DNA of 64,000 nucleotides, from positions 2,558,501-2,622,500 of the forward strand of contig NZ_CP032311.1 of assembly GCF_004803755.1 (NCBI RefSeq), in the 5' to 3' direction. Shown here piece by piece: positions 8,570 to 18,104 of this stretch. The notes below the pieces were generated by a model that searched no databases, was not told where the DNA came from, and saw only the letters and a program-made list of their open reading frames with translations. A program made the translations under genes and the position numbers. The stretch is from Pseudomonas sp. DG56-2 (lineage in GTDB: Bacteria > Pseudomonadota > Gammaproteobacteria > Pseudomonadales > Pseudomonadaceae). Position 1 is the first letter of the stretch; every line of letters begins with the position of its first letter.

Positions 8570-10456
8570 TCATTCAGGTTGCTCAGGCGCCTTTTCAAAC
8601 ATGGATTTCTGGTACAGGTTGTACGATAGCAAGCGGTTTTTGATTGCGGTGAACTCGTCGCCTACCACCGGGTGTGGGACCTTTTCGTGCGGATCGACTT
8701 CGATGTTGTATTTGGTGATGGTGTCTGAGCTGTACTCGTAGATGTATTTGTACGGATGTTCGACCAGCGCGGATGACAGCTGGTCGAAGAACGTGGACAT
8801 GAAGTACGCGCGCTTCTCTTGCGCCCTCAGCAAGCTGACGCCCTGGACATTGATAGCAGCATCGGTCAGGCCAAAAAAGTCGGCAATGGTCGGGGCGATA
8901 TCCACCTGGTGACTGGTGCTCGAGGTGTTCTTAGGCAGGACATTGCCTTTGGCCCAGAAGATCAACGGTACGGTAACTTCTTCTTCATGCATCGAAGAGT
9001 TGTGGATGAATACCCCGTGTTCGCCAAACGACTCGCCGTGGTCACCGACCAGTACGAACAGGGTCGAGTCGAGAATGCCAGCCTGATCGAAGGTCTCCAG
9101 CATGTCACCCAGCAGGGTGTCTGTTTTCGCTATGCAGGCTTCGTATTGGCCAATCGCTGCCTGAGGTGTTGGATCGTTGCTGCAGTTGTACGGGTAGTGC
9201 GCTGCCATCGGGAAATAGAGTGCGACAAAACCTTTGCCTTGTTTGTTGATGCCCGCCAGGTGCGAAGCACTGGGAGAGAACAAGTGCTCGTCACTTTCGC
9301 CGAAGCTGTTGTTGTTTTGTGCATTGGTTGTGTTCGGAATCATATCAGCGACCGCATGAGCGTTCGGTACACCGATCGATGACAGAAAACCATCCATGTT
9401 CTCAAATTGAAGAAACAGTGAGCTGAACGCAACGGACTCCATGTTTTTTCGCTTTTTCAGCTCGTGGATGATGCTCGGTTGATAGAGGTGCATCGCCTCT
9501 TTGATCTCAATGTCCGGGTATGCGTGAAGCCCGGTGAAAATCGAGTAGTAGCCCTTGGAGGAGTGAGGCACTGATACGTACGACTTGAACAGCATTCCTT
9601 CCTGAGCGAGCTTTTCAAAGGTCGGGTATTGCTCAGCAGTTTTCACGCCCGGACCAAAAATACTGTTCCAGCGAACTGACTCCAGAACGATATATACCAG
9701 GTTCTTGAATTCTGGCAGGGGCTGGGTATGCAGTTTTTGCACCGTATTGATTGCGGATAACGGGTACGCGGGCTGTTCGAACCCGGGCAGGGCTTTATGC
9801 GGGTTGGCGGTCAGGGATATGCTGCTTCTGAGTGTCGCAACCAACGGGTTGACGAGAATATTCTTGTTCAGATCGTAGCGCACGTCACCGGCATAGATTG
9901 ACCACAAGAACAGGCTGACCAGAAGCGCTGCAAAAGCAGTCGCGTAGTTACCTTTCTTCGCGGGGGCGACGCTCGAATTCCGCGGCAGCTTATACGTCGC
10001 AAGGCCGACGAGACTCCAGGTGCCGAGGTAGGCAAGAAAAACAACGAACAGGATGAATCGGAAGGTATAGCCAAAGCCTGAAGATTGTTTGAAGAATATT
10101 TCAGCGCCCGAGAGTAGGTTGCTCGAGTTTTCCAGACTGTATTGTATGAGCTGCAGGTCCAGAGGTTTAAGCCAAAGCTGGCGCACGCGCATGTCCACTA
10201 ACAGGCCCAGGAGTACGACACCTGTGAAGAAACTGACTGCAAAGAAATAGTATTTGTTTCTTTTTATCAAGGCGACGGCGGCAAGGTAAATGACTGCTGC
10301 CAGCAGCACATCTTGCAATAGGAATAAAAAAACACTGGCCGCCCCGGTATCTATCCAGCGATAAGAGAAAAATTCTATCAGGATGATTTTTGGTACAAGT
10401 AAAAGCGAAACAGCAAGAAGGAGAGTGATATTTAATAAGTATGGTCTCTTCCACAT
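8570..10456 (-). CDS. Sulfatase-fold membrane phosphotransferase (LTA synthase/OpgB-like)
   Basis: A 628-residue protein with five hydrophobic segments in the first 190 residues, then a periplasmic alkaline-phosphatase/sulfatase domain. Visible motifs are VYIVLESVRWNS (first metal site), SVPHSSKGYYSIFTG (nucleophile Ser region) and LVGDHGESFGEHG (second metal site), followed by HEEEVTVPLIFW. This architecture is shared by lipoteichoic acid synthase, OpgB and phosphoethanolamine transferases, which move phosphoglycerol or phosphoethanolamine groups at the outer face of the inner membrane. It converges on the priming transferase of the exopolysaccharide locus, so substitution of that polymer is a reasonable guess. 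A true sulfatase is less likely because no C/S-x-P-x-R formylglycine motif is visible. Confidence 0.8.
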   Translation of the reverse strand: MWKRPYLLNITLLLAVSLLLVPKIILIEFFSYRWIDTGAASVFLFLLQDVLLAAVIYLAAVALIKRNKYYFFAVSFFTGVVLLGLLVDMRVRQLWLKPLDLQLIQYSLENSSNLLSGAEIFFKQSSGFGYTFRFILFVVFLAYLGTWSLVGLATYKLPRNSSVAPAKKGNYATAFAALLVSLFLWSIYAGDVRYDLNKNILVNPLVATLRSSISLTANPHKALPGFEQPAYPLSAINTVQKLHTQPLPEFKNLVYIVLESVRWNSIFGPGVKTAEQYPTFEKLAQEGMLFKSYVSVPHSSKGYYSIFTGLHAYPDIEIKEAMHLYQPSIIHELKKRKNMESVAFSSLFLQFENMDGFLSSIGVPNAHAVADMIPNTTNAQNNNSFGESDEHLFSPSASHLAGINKQGKGFVALYFPMAAHYPYNCSNDPTPQAAIGQYEACIAKTDTLLGDMLETFDQAGILDSTLFVLVGDHGESFGEHGVFIHNSSMHEEEVTVPLIFWAKGNVLPKNTSSTSHQVDIAPTIADFFGLTDAAINVQGVSLLRAQEKRAYFMSTFFDQLSSALVEHPYKYIYEYSSDTITKYNIEVDPHEKVPHPVVGDEFTAIKNRLLSYNLYQKSMFEKAPEQPE

Positions 10457-10619
10457 CGTGTTCAGCCCCTGGATTCTTAGAGTAAGTGCGGCAGTCGAGA
10501 CGCGAGACGAGCACGCGCCCTCGATCGACAGCGCCTCGACTTAGTCAACTTAAGCATCCACTCTTTGTTTGGGCAAGCACACTCAGGGCTTGAGTGAGCA
10601 GGGTAGAGCTCACGACTGG

Positions 10620-11558
10620 CTACAGCACCTGAGCATGCAGGGCACGGAAGTTTGCGGACTCCTCAACCAGCCAGTCATGTACCGCCCGGGCGCTTGGATG
10701 GGCCAGGCCACCGGGCGGATACAGCAGTACGTAGCGCTTGTGATTGGCCACCGGCAGGCCGAACGGTACGATCAATGTGCCGCGCTCCAGTTCGTCATTG
10801 AGCAGCGTACGCCGGGCGATGGCCACGCCGATTCCGGCAATGGCGGCTTCAATGGTCAGGTGATTACGGTTGAATGTATGTCCACGGCGCACGTCCAGGC
10901 CACTTGCGCCAATGCCCTCCAGGTAAAATTCCCACTCGGCGTACTCCGAACTGCCACGCCAGGCGGTGATGTCGTGAAGCAATGGGTAATGCACCAGATC
11001 GTTCGGGCCATGCAGGGGCGGGCGTCCCCGCAGCAGTGCCGGCGAGCACACCGGGAAGATCTGTTCATCGAGCAGCGGCGTTGAATGCATACCGGGGTAG
11101 CTGCCGTCATTGAGGTCGATGGCCAGGTCAAAGTCGCCTTCATGCAAGGCCTGGCTACTGTCCTCGGCAACCAGGCGCAATTGAATATCCGGATAGCGTT
11201 GTTGCAGGCGCGGCAGGCGTGGGGTCAGCCACTTGGCCAGAAACGATGGGATCGAACGCAGGCGCAAAGTGCCACGGATTTCGCCAGCGTCCAGGCGCAC
11301 CAGTTCGGCGTCGATGCTGCCATAGGCTTCGCGGACCGTCAGTGCCAGGCGCTGGCCTTCGGCACTTAGCTCAACACCGCGGGCACGACGCAGAAACAAA
11401 CGAAAGCCCAGGCGCTCTTCCAGTTGACGAATCTGCTGGCTGACCGCCCCTGGGGTGATGTGCAGCTCTTCGGCACAGCGGGTGAATGACAGGTGGCGGG
11501 CCGCACAGGAAAACACGTGCAGCCAGACATACACCTGGCCATTCATTTGTCGTCTCAT
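10620..11558 (-). CDS. LysR-type regulator (GcvA/DsdC-like), divergent from sdaA
   Basis: A 312-residue LysR regulator. The helix-turn-helix occupies residues 10-65 (FSCAARHLSFTRCAEELHITPGAVSQQIRQLEERLG), followed by a LysR substrate domain of the GcvA type (RLRSIPSFLAKWLTPRLPRLQQRYPDIQLRL, HEGDFDLAIDL). GcvA-like proteins commonly control amino-acid genes. It is divergent from the serine ammonia-lyase gene and probably controls it in response to serine or a related amino acid; that link is inference. A second in-frame ATG at 11546 could be the true start, giving 308 residues. A perfect inverted repeat lies just upstream (11561-11575). Confidence 0.88.
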   Translation of the reverse strand: MRRQMNGQVYVWLHVFSCAARHLSFTRCAEELHITPGAVSQQIRQLEERLGFRLFLRRARGVELSAEGQRLALTVREAYGSIDAELVRLDAGEIRGTLRLRSIPSFLAKWLTPRLPRLQQRYPDIQLRLVAEDSSQALHEGDFDLAIDLNDGSYPGMHSTPLLDEQIFPVCSPALLRGRPPLHGPNDLVHYPLLHDITAWRGSSEYAEWEFYLEGIGASGLDVRRGHTFNRNHLTIEAAIAGIGVAIARRTLLNDELERGTLIVPFGLPVANHKRYVLLYPPGGLAHPSARAVHDWLVEESANFRALHAQVL

Positions 11559-11560
11559 CG

Positions 11561-11575
11561 TTTAGTTCTGCTAAA
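11561..11575. promoter_or_regulatory. Probable LysR operator TTTAG-N5-CTAAA
   Basis: TTTAG (11561-11565) and CTAAA (11571-11575) form a perfect inverted repeat with a 5-base spacer, containing a T-N11-A core typical of LysR boxes. It sits directly next to the start of the LysR gene and about 130 bases before sdaA, so it would serve autoregulation and sdaA control. Confidence 0.55.
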
Positions 11576-11704
11576 GGCTTGCTTAGGAATTTTCGTTGGT
11601 CAATGCCATCGAGGCCGGGCAGTATCGCGCAACTTCGCGACACCCTTCAATTTTTTCACACCACCTCAACATGGCATTCGTCGCTTGAGTGTGCAGGCAT
11701 TAGT

Positions 11705-13084
11705 ATGGCTATCAGTGTTTTCGATCTTTTCAAAGTGGGCATCGGGCCATCGAGCTCTCATACCGTGGGCCCGATGCGGGCGGCTGCGACCTTTGCACAA
11801 ACGTTGCGCGAGCAGGGGTTATTGGAGCAAGTCAGTCGTGTAGAGGTGCGTCTGTATGGCTCGCTTTCGGCAACCGGGGTGGGCCATGCCACCGACCGCG
11901 CTACTTTGCTTGGCTTGATGGGTGAGTGGCCCGACCAGATCGAACCGCAGCGCATTGAGCCGCTGATCAAGCAGTTGCTCGACACTCAGGTACTGCAACT
12001 CGATGGCCGTCACCCGGTTGCCTTCGCGTGTGATCGCGACTTGTTGCTGCTCGATGAGAGCCTGCCGTACCACCCCAACGCCATGACTCTTGAGGCCAGC
12101 AACGCTAGTACGTTGTTGCTGCAGCAAACCTATTACTCGGTGGGCGGTGGATTTATTGTCGAAGCGGAGCAGTTGGCTCGCGTTGATGGCAACGTAGATC
12201 AGCCGGTGCAACTGCCCTATGACTTCAGCAGCGCCGCACAACTGCTCGCGTTGTGCAAACAGCACAACCTGCGCGTCAGTGAATTGATGATGGCTAACGA
12301 ACGGGCTTGGCGTGCGGAGGCTGAAGTTCGCAGCGGCCTGCTTCAACTCTGGCGAGTCATGCGCGAGTGCGTCGACAATGGCCTGCGCAACGAGGGCATT
12401 CTACCGGGCGGGCTCAAGGTCAAGCGTCGCGCCGCCAAGCTTCACCGTAGCTTGCAGGAGTTGGACCAGCCGAATGTCATCGGTTCGACATTGGGCGCGC
12501 TGGAGTGGGTCAACCTGTTTGCCCTGGCGGTCAACGAAGAAAATGCTGCTGGCGGGCGGATGGTGACTGCACCTACCAATGGTGCGGCCGGGATCATTCC
12601 GGCGGTGCTGCACTATTACATGAAGTTCAACCCCGATGCGGCTGACAGCGACGTGGTCGACTTCCTGCTCAGTGCTGCTGCCGTGGGGATTCTGTGCAAG
12701 AAAAATGCATCGATATCCGGCGCTGAAGTGGGTTGTCAGGGGGAGGTGGGGTCTGCGTGTTCCATGGCGGCGGCAGGGCTTGCCGAGGTGCTGGGGGCCA
12801 CGCCGATGCAGCTGGAAAACGCGGCTGAAATCGCCCTGGAGCATAATTTGGGGCTGACCTGTGACCCGGTGGGCGGGCTGGTTCAGGTACCGTGTATCGA
12901 GCGTAATGCGATTGCTGCGGTCAAGGCGATCAACGCAGTGCAGATGGCGTTGCGCGGTGATGGTGAGCACTTTATTTCCCTCGACCGGGTTATTCGAACC
13001 ATGCGTGACACAGGGGCGGATATGCATGCCAACTACAAGGAAACCTCGCGTGGTGGCTTGGCTGTGGCTTTTGTCGAGTGCTGA
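11705..13084 (+). CDS. sdaA: L-serine ammonia-lyase, iron-sulfur dependent
   Basis: A 459-residue one-chain L-serine dehydratase. The N-terminus reads [24 protein letters not shown], the beta-domain signature, and the C-terminal alpha domain has [46 protein letters not shown] and [17 protein letters not shown], which supply the cysteines of the 4Fe-4S cluster. It converts L-serine to pyruvate and ammonia in the cytosol. The length matches the family. I use the ATG at 11705 because the family starts with [10 protein letters not shown]; an upstream frame to 11486 encodes non-conserved sequence overlapping the LysR gene. Regulation by the divergent LysR protein is likely. Confidence 0.95.
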   Translation: MAISVFDLFKVGIGPSSSHTVGPMRAAATFAQTLREQGLLEQVSRVEVRLYGSLSATGVGHATDRATLLGLMGEWPDQIEPQRIEPLIKQLLDTQVLQLDGRHPVAFACDRDLLLLDESLPYHPNAMTLEASNASTLLLQQTYYSVGGGFIVEAEQLARVDGNVDQPVQLPYDFSSAAQLLALCKQHNLRVSELMMANERAWRAEAEVRSGLLQLWRVMRECVDNGLRNEGILPGGLKVKRRAAKLHRSLQELDQPNVIGSTLGALEWVNLFALAVNEENAAGGRMVTAPTNGAAGIIPAVLHYYMKFNPDAADSDVVDFLLSAAAVGILCKKNASISGAEVGCQGEVGSACSMAAAGLAEVLGATPMQLENAAEIALEHNLGLTCDPVGGLVQVPCIERNAIAAVKAINAVQMALRGDGEHFISLDRVIRTMRDTGADMHANYKETSRGGLAVAFVEC

Positions 13085-13231
13085 AGTCAGTCAGCGCCGC
13101 GATTGGTCAGGGCCTGTTCCAGGTCATGTGTTGACTGACGCGGGCCTTCCCATGCGTACGCTGCGGCGCTAGTGTTAACACTCTCGCGCCAGGCCGTTTT
13201 GGCTTGGGCATCGCAAAGGAAACTGCTGCAG

Positions 13232-13639
13232 ATGAGCGATTCGACCGTCCACGCCGAGCTGGGTGAGATTCCCTACACCGTCAACCTGTCCGCTGGTGTC
13301 CATCAGTGGTTGGCGGATGAAAATCAGGCGCTTGGTGGCCACGATACTGGCCCCAACCCTCATCAGTTGCTCCTCTCGGCGCTGGGCGCATGCACTGCGA
13401 TTACACTGTCGATGTATGCCAAGCGCAAGGAGTGGCCGCTGCAGCATGTGCATGTGCAACTGGATATTACCAAAGAAGAGAAAACCTCGCCCATGCGCTC
13501 CGAAATCAAACGTGTCATTGAATTACACGGTGATCTCGATGCGGCGCAGCGTGAGCGTTTGCTGGGTATTGCCAATGCCTGTCCGGTGCACAAGTTGCTC
13601 AGTGGCAGCATTGTCATTGACAGTCAATTGAGTGACTAA
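13232..13639 (+). CDS. OsmC/Ohr-family peroxiredoxin-like protein
   Basis: A 135-residue OsmC-fold protein. The two family cysteines are present: one in LLSALGACTAITLSMYA and one in IANACPVHKLLSG. OsmC/Ohr proteins are dimeric thiol peroxidases reducing organic hydroperoxides, though the YhfA-like branch has unclear substrates. The NPHQLLLSALGACTAITL segment resembles that branch. The ATG at 13232 follows AAAGGA; an earlier frame start at 13172 adds sequence without family similarity. It lies 147 bases after sdaA and overlaps the convergent lipoprotein gene by 4 bases. Confidence 0.9.
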   Translation: MSDSTVHAELGEIPYTVNLSAGVHQWLADENQALGGHDTGPNPHQLLLSALGACTAITLSMYAKRKEWPLQHVHVQLDITKEEKTSPMRSEIKRVIELHGDLDAAQRERLLGIANACPVHKLLSGSIVIDSQLSD

Positions 13640-14313
13640 CGCGCTTCATTCTTGAACTTGACGAAGCTGTGGCGCATGTCGGTGGCCCAGCTATCGAGTA
13701 CCGGCTTGACGTCTTCCATGGTCAGTTTGGTAGTGTCGTTTTCCAGCTCCCTGCCAGCGCCTTTGCGTACCACTTGGGCGACCACGGTGTTGCTACCACC
13801 GTCGAGAAACGCCGCTTCGGTGGCGATTTCCACATCTTGGTCGCGGCCCCCAGCTGCGGTATTGACTGCCGCCGCTACCAGGGCAATCGGGATCACCTCA
13901 TAAGGCTTGAGCCCTTCGGTATGAGTGGCCACGGCGGTGATCGCCGGACGTACCACCAGGACATTCGGGCCCGCTTTGCTCGCCAGTGGTACCACCGCCC
14001 CCAATTCACGCTTGAGTGCCGTGTCGTAGTAGCGGGTGATGTCTTGCAGTGTTTGCGTCGAGATTACCGCCGTAGGCTGTGGTTTGGGATAGAACTGGCT
14101 CGGTTCTATGTACACCTGGCTGAAGTGTGCAGTTTTCAGGTTGGGGTCTATCCAGCGCATGACCGGCGCACCGGAGAGGCTTTCGGCCTCTTGCAAGCGA
14201 CTGTAGTCCTTGAGAAATCCGGAATATTGGCTGGGGTCGACCCTGGAGCTGCTACAACCGGCCAGAGCAATCAGGGCAGCACATAAAAAAGTGGAACACA
14301 GGGTTTGCTTCAT
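13636..14313 (-). CDS. DUF3313-type outer-membrane lipoprotein
   Basis: A 225-residue predicted lipoprotein. The signal peptide ends in a lipobox LIALAGC, with Cys20 as the lipid-modified residue. The mature part (SSSRVDPSQYSGFLKDYSRLQ, MRWIDPNLKTAHFSQVYIEP, YDTALKRELG) matches what I know of DUF3313 proteins, whose function is undefined. The residue after Cys20 is Ser, not Asp, so outer-membrane sorting by Lol is expected. It converges with the osmC gene and shares 4 bases with it. Its 278-base upstream gap is common to the divergent MocR regulator gene and should hold both promoters; I could not place them. Confidence 0.82.
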   Translation of the reverse strand: MKQTLCSTFLCAALIALAGCSSSRVDPSQYSGFLKDYSRLQEAESLSGAPVMRWIDPNLKTAHFSQVYIEPSQFYPKPQPTAVISTQTLQDITRYYDTALKRELGAVVPLASKAGPNVLVVRPAITAVATHTEGLKPYEVIPIALVAAAVNTAAGGRDQDVEIATEAAFLDGGSNTVVAQVVRKGAGRELENDTTKLTMEDVKPVLDSWATDMRHSFVKFKNEAR

Positions 14314-14591
14314 CGCTGTGAAACCTCGACAGTTGGTTTGCTGTCAACGCTAGCAGTTAGATATCGATTAGCCACTTAGCTAGGACAATTCAGTACTTGA
14401 ATCCCTCGCTTCAACCCGAAAACACGCATCAGTGAACACTGCCCCAGAAAAGTGCGCCGAAGTGTCTAGCCTGCAGCTTATACGGCTTGTTGCAATCAGC
14501 TGGCGGTGACGCGCTTGAGTCGGTAACTTGGTCTCAGGATGACATCACCGCTCATGGAAGAGATTCGCCATTGACCTGAAAGTAAGTGAGT

Positions 14592-15995
14592 ATGGACACC
14601 AAGAGACCGTCAACCTTTACCTATCAAGCGGTGTATCGCTACCTCGTCGAGCTGATAGAGGCCAGCGATCCGCAAATCGAGCAGCGATTACCCTCGTTGC
14701 GGCAGCTTGCATTGCGACTGAATGTTTCTGTTTCTTCCACTAAATACGCCTATTCCCTGCTCGAAGACGAGGGGAGGATCTACGCCCGGCCCAAGTACGG
14801 CTACTTCACTCGGACCATGCCCGGCACCCTCGTTGGGGAAGAGTCGCCTAACCTGCTGGACAATGTCTTCACCAATGCCCGTCAGCCGGGAATGCTTGCC
14901 TTGAGCAGTGACGCTCCGGCCATGCTGTTATCGCTGGAAAAGCCGCTGCTGATGATAGAGCGGGAGTTGGCGCGCCAGTACCCGCGCTCCCATGCACCGC
15001 TCTATCAACCGTTCGGAGAGCCGGAGCTGCGCAGTGTCCTGGCCGATCGGTACACCTGTTCGACCCAGAGTTACTGGCAGGCTGAACACGTCTATATCGG
15101 TTCGGACCTGCGTAGTGTGTTGGACACCGCCCTCTGTGCATTGCAGCTCGAAGGAAGCGTGGCGCTGGTCGAGTCGCCCTGTTCGTGGGCAGTGTTACGT
15201 CAATTGCAGGCGGCCAGAATTCGCGTGATCGAAGTAGCGCTGGGGGAAGATGGCCGTTTCGATCTGGCAGCCCTTGAGCAAACCCTGCGCAAGGAGCCAG
15301 TGCGCCTTGCCGTCTTTTCTTCGACCATGAGTATCCCACATGGCGGTTTGATGCCAGCGCAGGACAAGCAACAGATCTGCCGTTGGCTGGCGGAGCGAGA
15401 CATCTGGCTGTTTGAAAATGACAGCTATGGCGAGTTTTGTTTCACCCCCGGCGCAAGCCGCTTTCGCGACTTCGCCGACCCGCAGAGGCTCTTGGTATTT
15501 TCCACGATCGACAAGATCGTCGGCTCCGAGGCGCCATTCGGTTACTTGCTCTGCCGAAGGTACGTTCCGCAATTGCATCGCTTGTTTCTGGATCGCGCAT
15601 TTCGCTTGTCACCGATTCGCCAGAAGGCCATTGCCAAGTTGTACAGTTCGCGACGTATCGACCAACATCTGATCGCTTTGCGGGCGCTGCTGCATGAGCG
15701 TATGCGCTGCATGAAGGCGCTGTTGCACGAGCATGTCCAAGAGCAATTTCGCATTGTCGAACCGCATGGGGGTGCGACCTTCTGGCTCGAGGCCGCACGC
15801 CCGGTGGACATGCGGCACGTGTTCGATAGCTTGCTGGCGCAGCGCGTGGTCATTGCGCCTGGGGAAATCTTCAGCCTGCAGGGCGCCTGGCGGCATCATC
15901 TGCGGTTGAGCTACACCTTGGACTGGTCCAAGGATATTCCCCAGGCACTGCAGCGCCTGGCCCAAGCGACCGATCAGGTGTGTCAGACACCATAG
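14592..15995 (+). CDS. MocR-type (GntR + aminotransferase-fold) transcriptional regulator
   Basis: A 467-residue MocR protein. A GntR winged helix (residues 1-75: [54 protein letters not shown]) is joined to an aminotransferase class I/II-like domain. The PLP-binding lysine is probably Lys308 in [15 protein letters not shown]. MocR proteins sense amino acids or PLP adducts and usually control a neighbouring operon. Here the gene converges on the last gene of an eight-gene biosynthetic operon, overlapping panB by 13 bases, so it is the natural candidate regulator. Start: ATG at 14592; a GTG at 14586 is an alternative. No enzymatic role is expected. Confidence 0.88.
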   Translation: MDTKRPSTFTYQAVYRYLVELIEASDPQIEQRLPSLRQLALRLNVSVSSTKYAYSLLEDEGRIYARPKYGYFTRTMPGTLVGEESPNLLDNVFTNARQPGMLALSSDAPAMLLSLEKPLLMIERELARQYPRSHAPLYQPFGEPELRSVLADRYTCSTQSYWQAEHVYIGSDLRSVLDTALCALQLEGSVALVESPCSWAVLRQLQAARIRVIEVALGEDGRFDLAALEQTLRKEPVRLAVFSSTMSIPHGGLMPAQDKQQICRWLAERDIWLFENDSYGEFCFTPGASRFRDFADPQRLLVFSTIDKIVGSEAPFGYLLCRRYVPQLHRLFLDRAFRLSPIRQKAIAKLYSSRRIDQHLIALRALLHERMRCMKALLHEHVQEQFRIVEPHGGATFWLEAARPVDMRHVFDSLLAQRVVIAPGEIFSLQGAWRHHLRLSYTLDWSKDIPQALQRLAQATDQVCQTP

Positions 15996-16798
15996 CAATG
16001 ACGAATTTCCGGGAAGCGGCTGTCGCGTACTTCTTCGGCATACTGATTACACGCATCACGAATGATGGCGCCGACATCGGCGTAGCGTTTGACGAATCGC
16101 GGTACAGGATCCGCACTCAGGCCCAACAGGTCTTCGGTTACCAGTACCTGACCATCACAAGCCGGTGACGCTCCGATACCGATAGTGGGCACCTTGCTGT
16201 CCAGGGTGATCTGGCGCGCGATGCCTTCGGCGACCCCCTCCAGCAGCAGGCTGAAAGCACCAGCCTCGACGTTGGCGCGGGCATCCTCGGCGATGATCGC
16301 CGCGGCTTCGGGCGTCATTCCCTGGGCTTTGAAACCACCCATGGTATTGACGAACTGTGGCATCAAACCGACGTGGGCCATTACTGGAATGCCGCGCTGG
16401 ACGAGGAATTCGATGGTGCCAGCCAGGGCCTTGTTGGCTTCTAGCTTGACTGCGTCACATCCAGTACGCGAAAGCACTTGGGCACAGTTGCGAAAGGCTT
16501 GCTCGCTGGATTCCTGATAACTGCCGAACGGCATATCAGCTATCACACAGGCAAGCTTGGTGCAGTCGACTACCGCCCGGGTATGGGCGATGGTCTCCTC
16601 CAACTGCATGCTCAGCGTCGAGGTGCGGCCATAGGCGACCATCGCCGTGGAGTCACCGACCAGGATGAAATCGACGATAGGGTCGATCAGCCTGGCAATC
16701 GAGCTGGTGTATGCCGTCAACGACACGATTTTTTCCTGGCCTTTCATTGCGACCAGCTGTGGAACCGTCATGCGTTTGCTACGGGTAAGTGTGCTCAT
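15983..16798 (-). CDS. panB: PanB-like ketopantoate hydroxymethyltransferase paralogue
   Basis: A 271-residue TIM-barrel enzyme with all PanB landmarks: [14 protein letters not shown] (metal-binding Asp), [11 protein letters not shown] (second Asp), AVKLEAN (Lys), [23 protein letters not shown] (His), [12 protein letters not shown] (catalytic Glu) and [24 protein letters not shown]. PanB adds a hydroxymethyl group from 5,10-methylene-tetrahydrofolate to alpha-ketoisovalerate. Housekeeping panB in pseudomonads normally sits beside panC; here it is the last gene of an unusual operon with B12 mutase and ATP-grasp genes. A different 2-oxo acid acceptor is therefore likely. It starts 52 bases after the ATP-grasp gene and overlaps the convergent regulator gene by 13 bases. 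Confidence 0.9.
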   Translation of the reverse strand: MSTLTRSKRMTVPQLVAMKGQEKIVSLTAYTSSIARLIDPIVDFILVGDSTAMVAYGRTSTLSMQLEETIAHTRAVVDCTKLACVIADMPFGSYQESSEQAFRNCAQVLSRTGCDAVKLEANKALAGTIEFLVQRGIPVMAHVGLMPQFVNTMGGFKAQGMTPEAAAIIAEDARANVEAGAFSLLLEGVAEGIARQITLDSKVPTIGIGASPACDGQVLVTEDLLGLSADPVPRFVKRYADVGAIIRDACNQYAEEVRDSRFPEIRHCYGV

Positions 16799-16850
16799 CA
16801 GTGGTTTCCTGTGATGTGGTTGAGCCCCTCAGGACGGGGACATCCGGGCG

Positions 16851-18104
16851 TTACAGCCAGTCTTGCTCCCATGTACGCCAGGCGTGATGGTCCTGGTTAA
16901 TGCAGTCGGCGCTCGGGTGCAGCAGGAACACCGCGCCCGGCGAACTGTTAAGGTCGATGGTCGGGGTTGTCTGACGGCCATCGGCGAAACGAAAACGTGC
17001 GCTGTGGAAACTGGCCAGGGTGCTCAGTTGCTCCTGTACGCAGGCCAGGTCGAACGGCGCGGAGCGCCGAGTGATCAGGTTCAACGTGCAGCAATGGTTG
17101 AGCAGGCGATATCGGCGGGGTACGGCCGCAAGTGCATGGGGTGTCAAGTACTTGCGGCATGTCAGGCTGACTTGATCATTACCGGTGGCCGCTTGCAGGG
17201 CGTCGGGGTTGGCCAGGCCGGAAACACGTGCGCCGGTTTCCAGCAGGCGCGGCCCATTGGCGGTGAGGATGACCTCGGTATGGGCGGGTCCATGAGCAAT
17301 GGCCAGGGCGTCGAGCACGCCTTCGACGTAATCGATCAACCCATCCAGTTGTTCGGCATCAGCGGGCAGCAAGTGTTCGCGGTCGTAGATCTTGCGCCCG
17401 TCGGCACTCAGGGTCTTGGTGCTTTTCCAGGCATCTGTAATCCAGTGCCTACCCTCATGGCTGACAGTGTTGATGATGTACTCGTCACCTTCCAGGTACT
17501 CCTGCAGCAACAACGCCTGGTTGGCGCACATCATCAGGTTGGTGGTGCCAAGAATGCAGGCGACTGCGTGTTGCAACTGCGTCATGTCGTGGCAGATGAA
17601 CACGTTGTCGGAGCCCGCGCTGTCCAGTGGCTTGACCACCACCGGCTTGCTTGCTCGCGCCAGGAACCACGCGGCGGCTTGTGCGGGGCTATCGGTGCGT
17701 AGCTGCTCTGCTACCGGCAGGCCGACACGGGCAACCTGTTCGGCCATCAGTGATTTGTCTCGACGGGCTGCAGAGTGTTCGGGGTCGTTGCCGGGCAACC
17801 CCAGTCTTGCCGCCAGATAGTCTGCCAGTTCGACGCCAAACTCACTGCCGGTGAGCACTGCCGCCGGTTGCTGGGCAGCCAATTGCTCGACCAGCGCTTC
17901 AATACCGAGCGCCTGGATACTGTAGTGGACCTGGAAGCATTCCTGCGGGCAGCTTGCCGCGAAGGCGTCGGGCATATCGCTGCGCGAGGTGACGTGCAAC
18001 AGCGGGCGCTGCGCGGCCAGGATGCGCGCCAACATGGCACCGGTCGAGTACGCGTCGACCAACACCAAAGGCGCCAGGTCGGGGTCAATGCAAGGGTTGG
18101 TCAT
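16851..18104 (-). CDS. ATP-grasp ligase 1 (carboxylate-amine ligase type)
   Basis: A 417-residue ATP-grasp protein of the BacD/carnosine-synthase-like group. An N-terminal Rossmann-like part (LVLVDAYSTGAMLARILA) is followed by a preATP region GLPGNDPEHSAARRDKSLMAEQVARVGLPVAEQL. The ATP-binding core has KPVVVKPLDSAGSDNVFIC and LLLQEYLEGDEYIINTVS, and the metal site is HTEVILTANGPRLLETGARVSG. Such enzymes activate a carboxylate as acyl phosphate and join it to an amine, often making dipeptides. It overlaps the mutase-E-like gene by 20 bases, so it is translationally coupled. Substrates are unknown; a dipeptide or amide of a modified amino acid is my guess. Confidence 0.85.
   Translation of the reverse strand: MTNPCIDPDLAPLVLVDAYSTGAMLARILAAQRPLLHVTSRSDMPDAFAASCPQECFQVHYSIQALGIEALVEQLAAQQPAAVLTGSEFGVELADYLAARLGLPGNDPEHSAARRDKSLMAEQVARVGLPVAEQLRTDSPAQAAAWFLARASKPVVVKPLDSAGSDNVFICHDMTQLQHAVACILGTTNLMMCANQALLLQEYLEGDEYIINTVSHEGRHWITDAWKSTKTLSADGRKIYDREHLLPADAEQLDGLIDYVEGVLDALAIAHGPAHTEVILTANGPRLLETGARVSGLANPDALQAATGNDQVSLTCRKYLTPHALAAVPRRYRLLNHCCTLNLITRRSAPFDLACVQEQLSTLASFHSARFRFADGRQTTPTIDLNSSPGAVFLLHPSADCINQDHHAWRTWEQDWL

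Noticed and set aside
8570..10456. True formylglycine sulfatase
   Set aside because: No C/S-x-P-x-R motif is visible and the N-terminal membrane helices fit LTA-synthase/OpgB-type enzymes.
11486..11704. N-terminal extension of the serine ammonia-lyase
   Set aside because: The added residues overlap the divergent LysR gene and do not match the family, which starts at [10 protein letters not shown].
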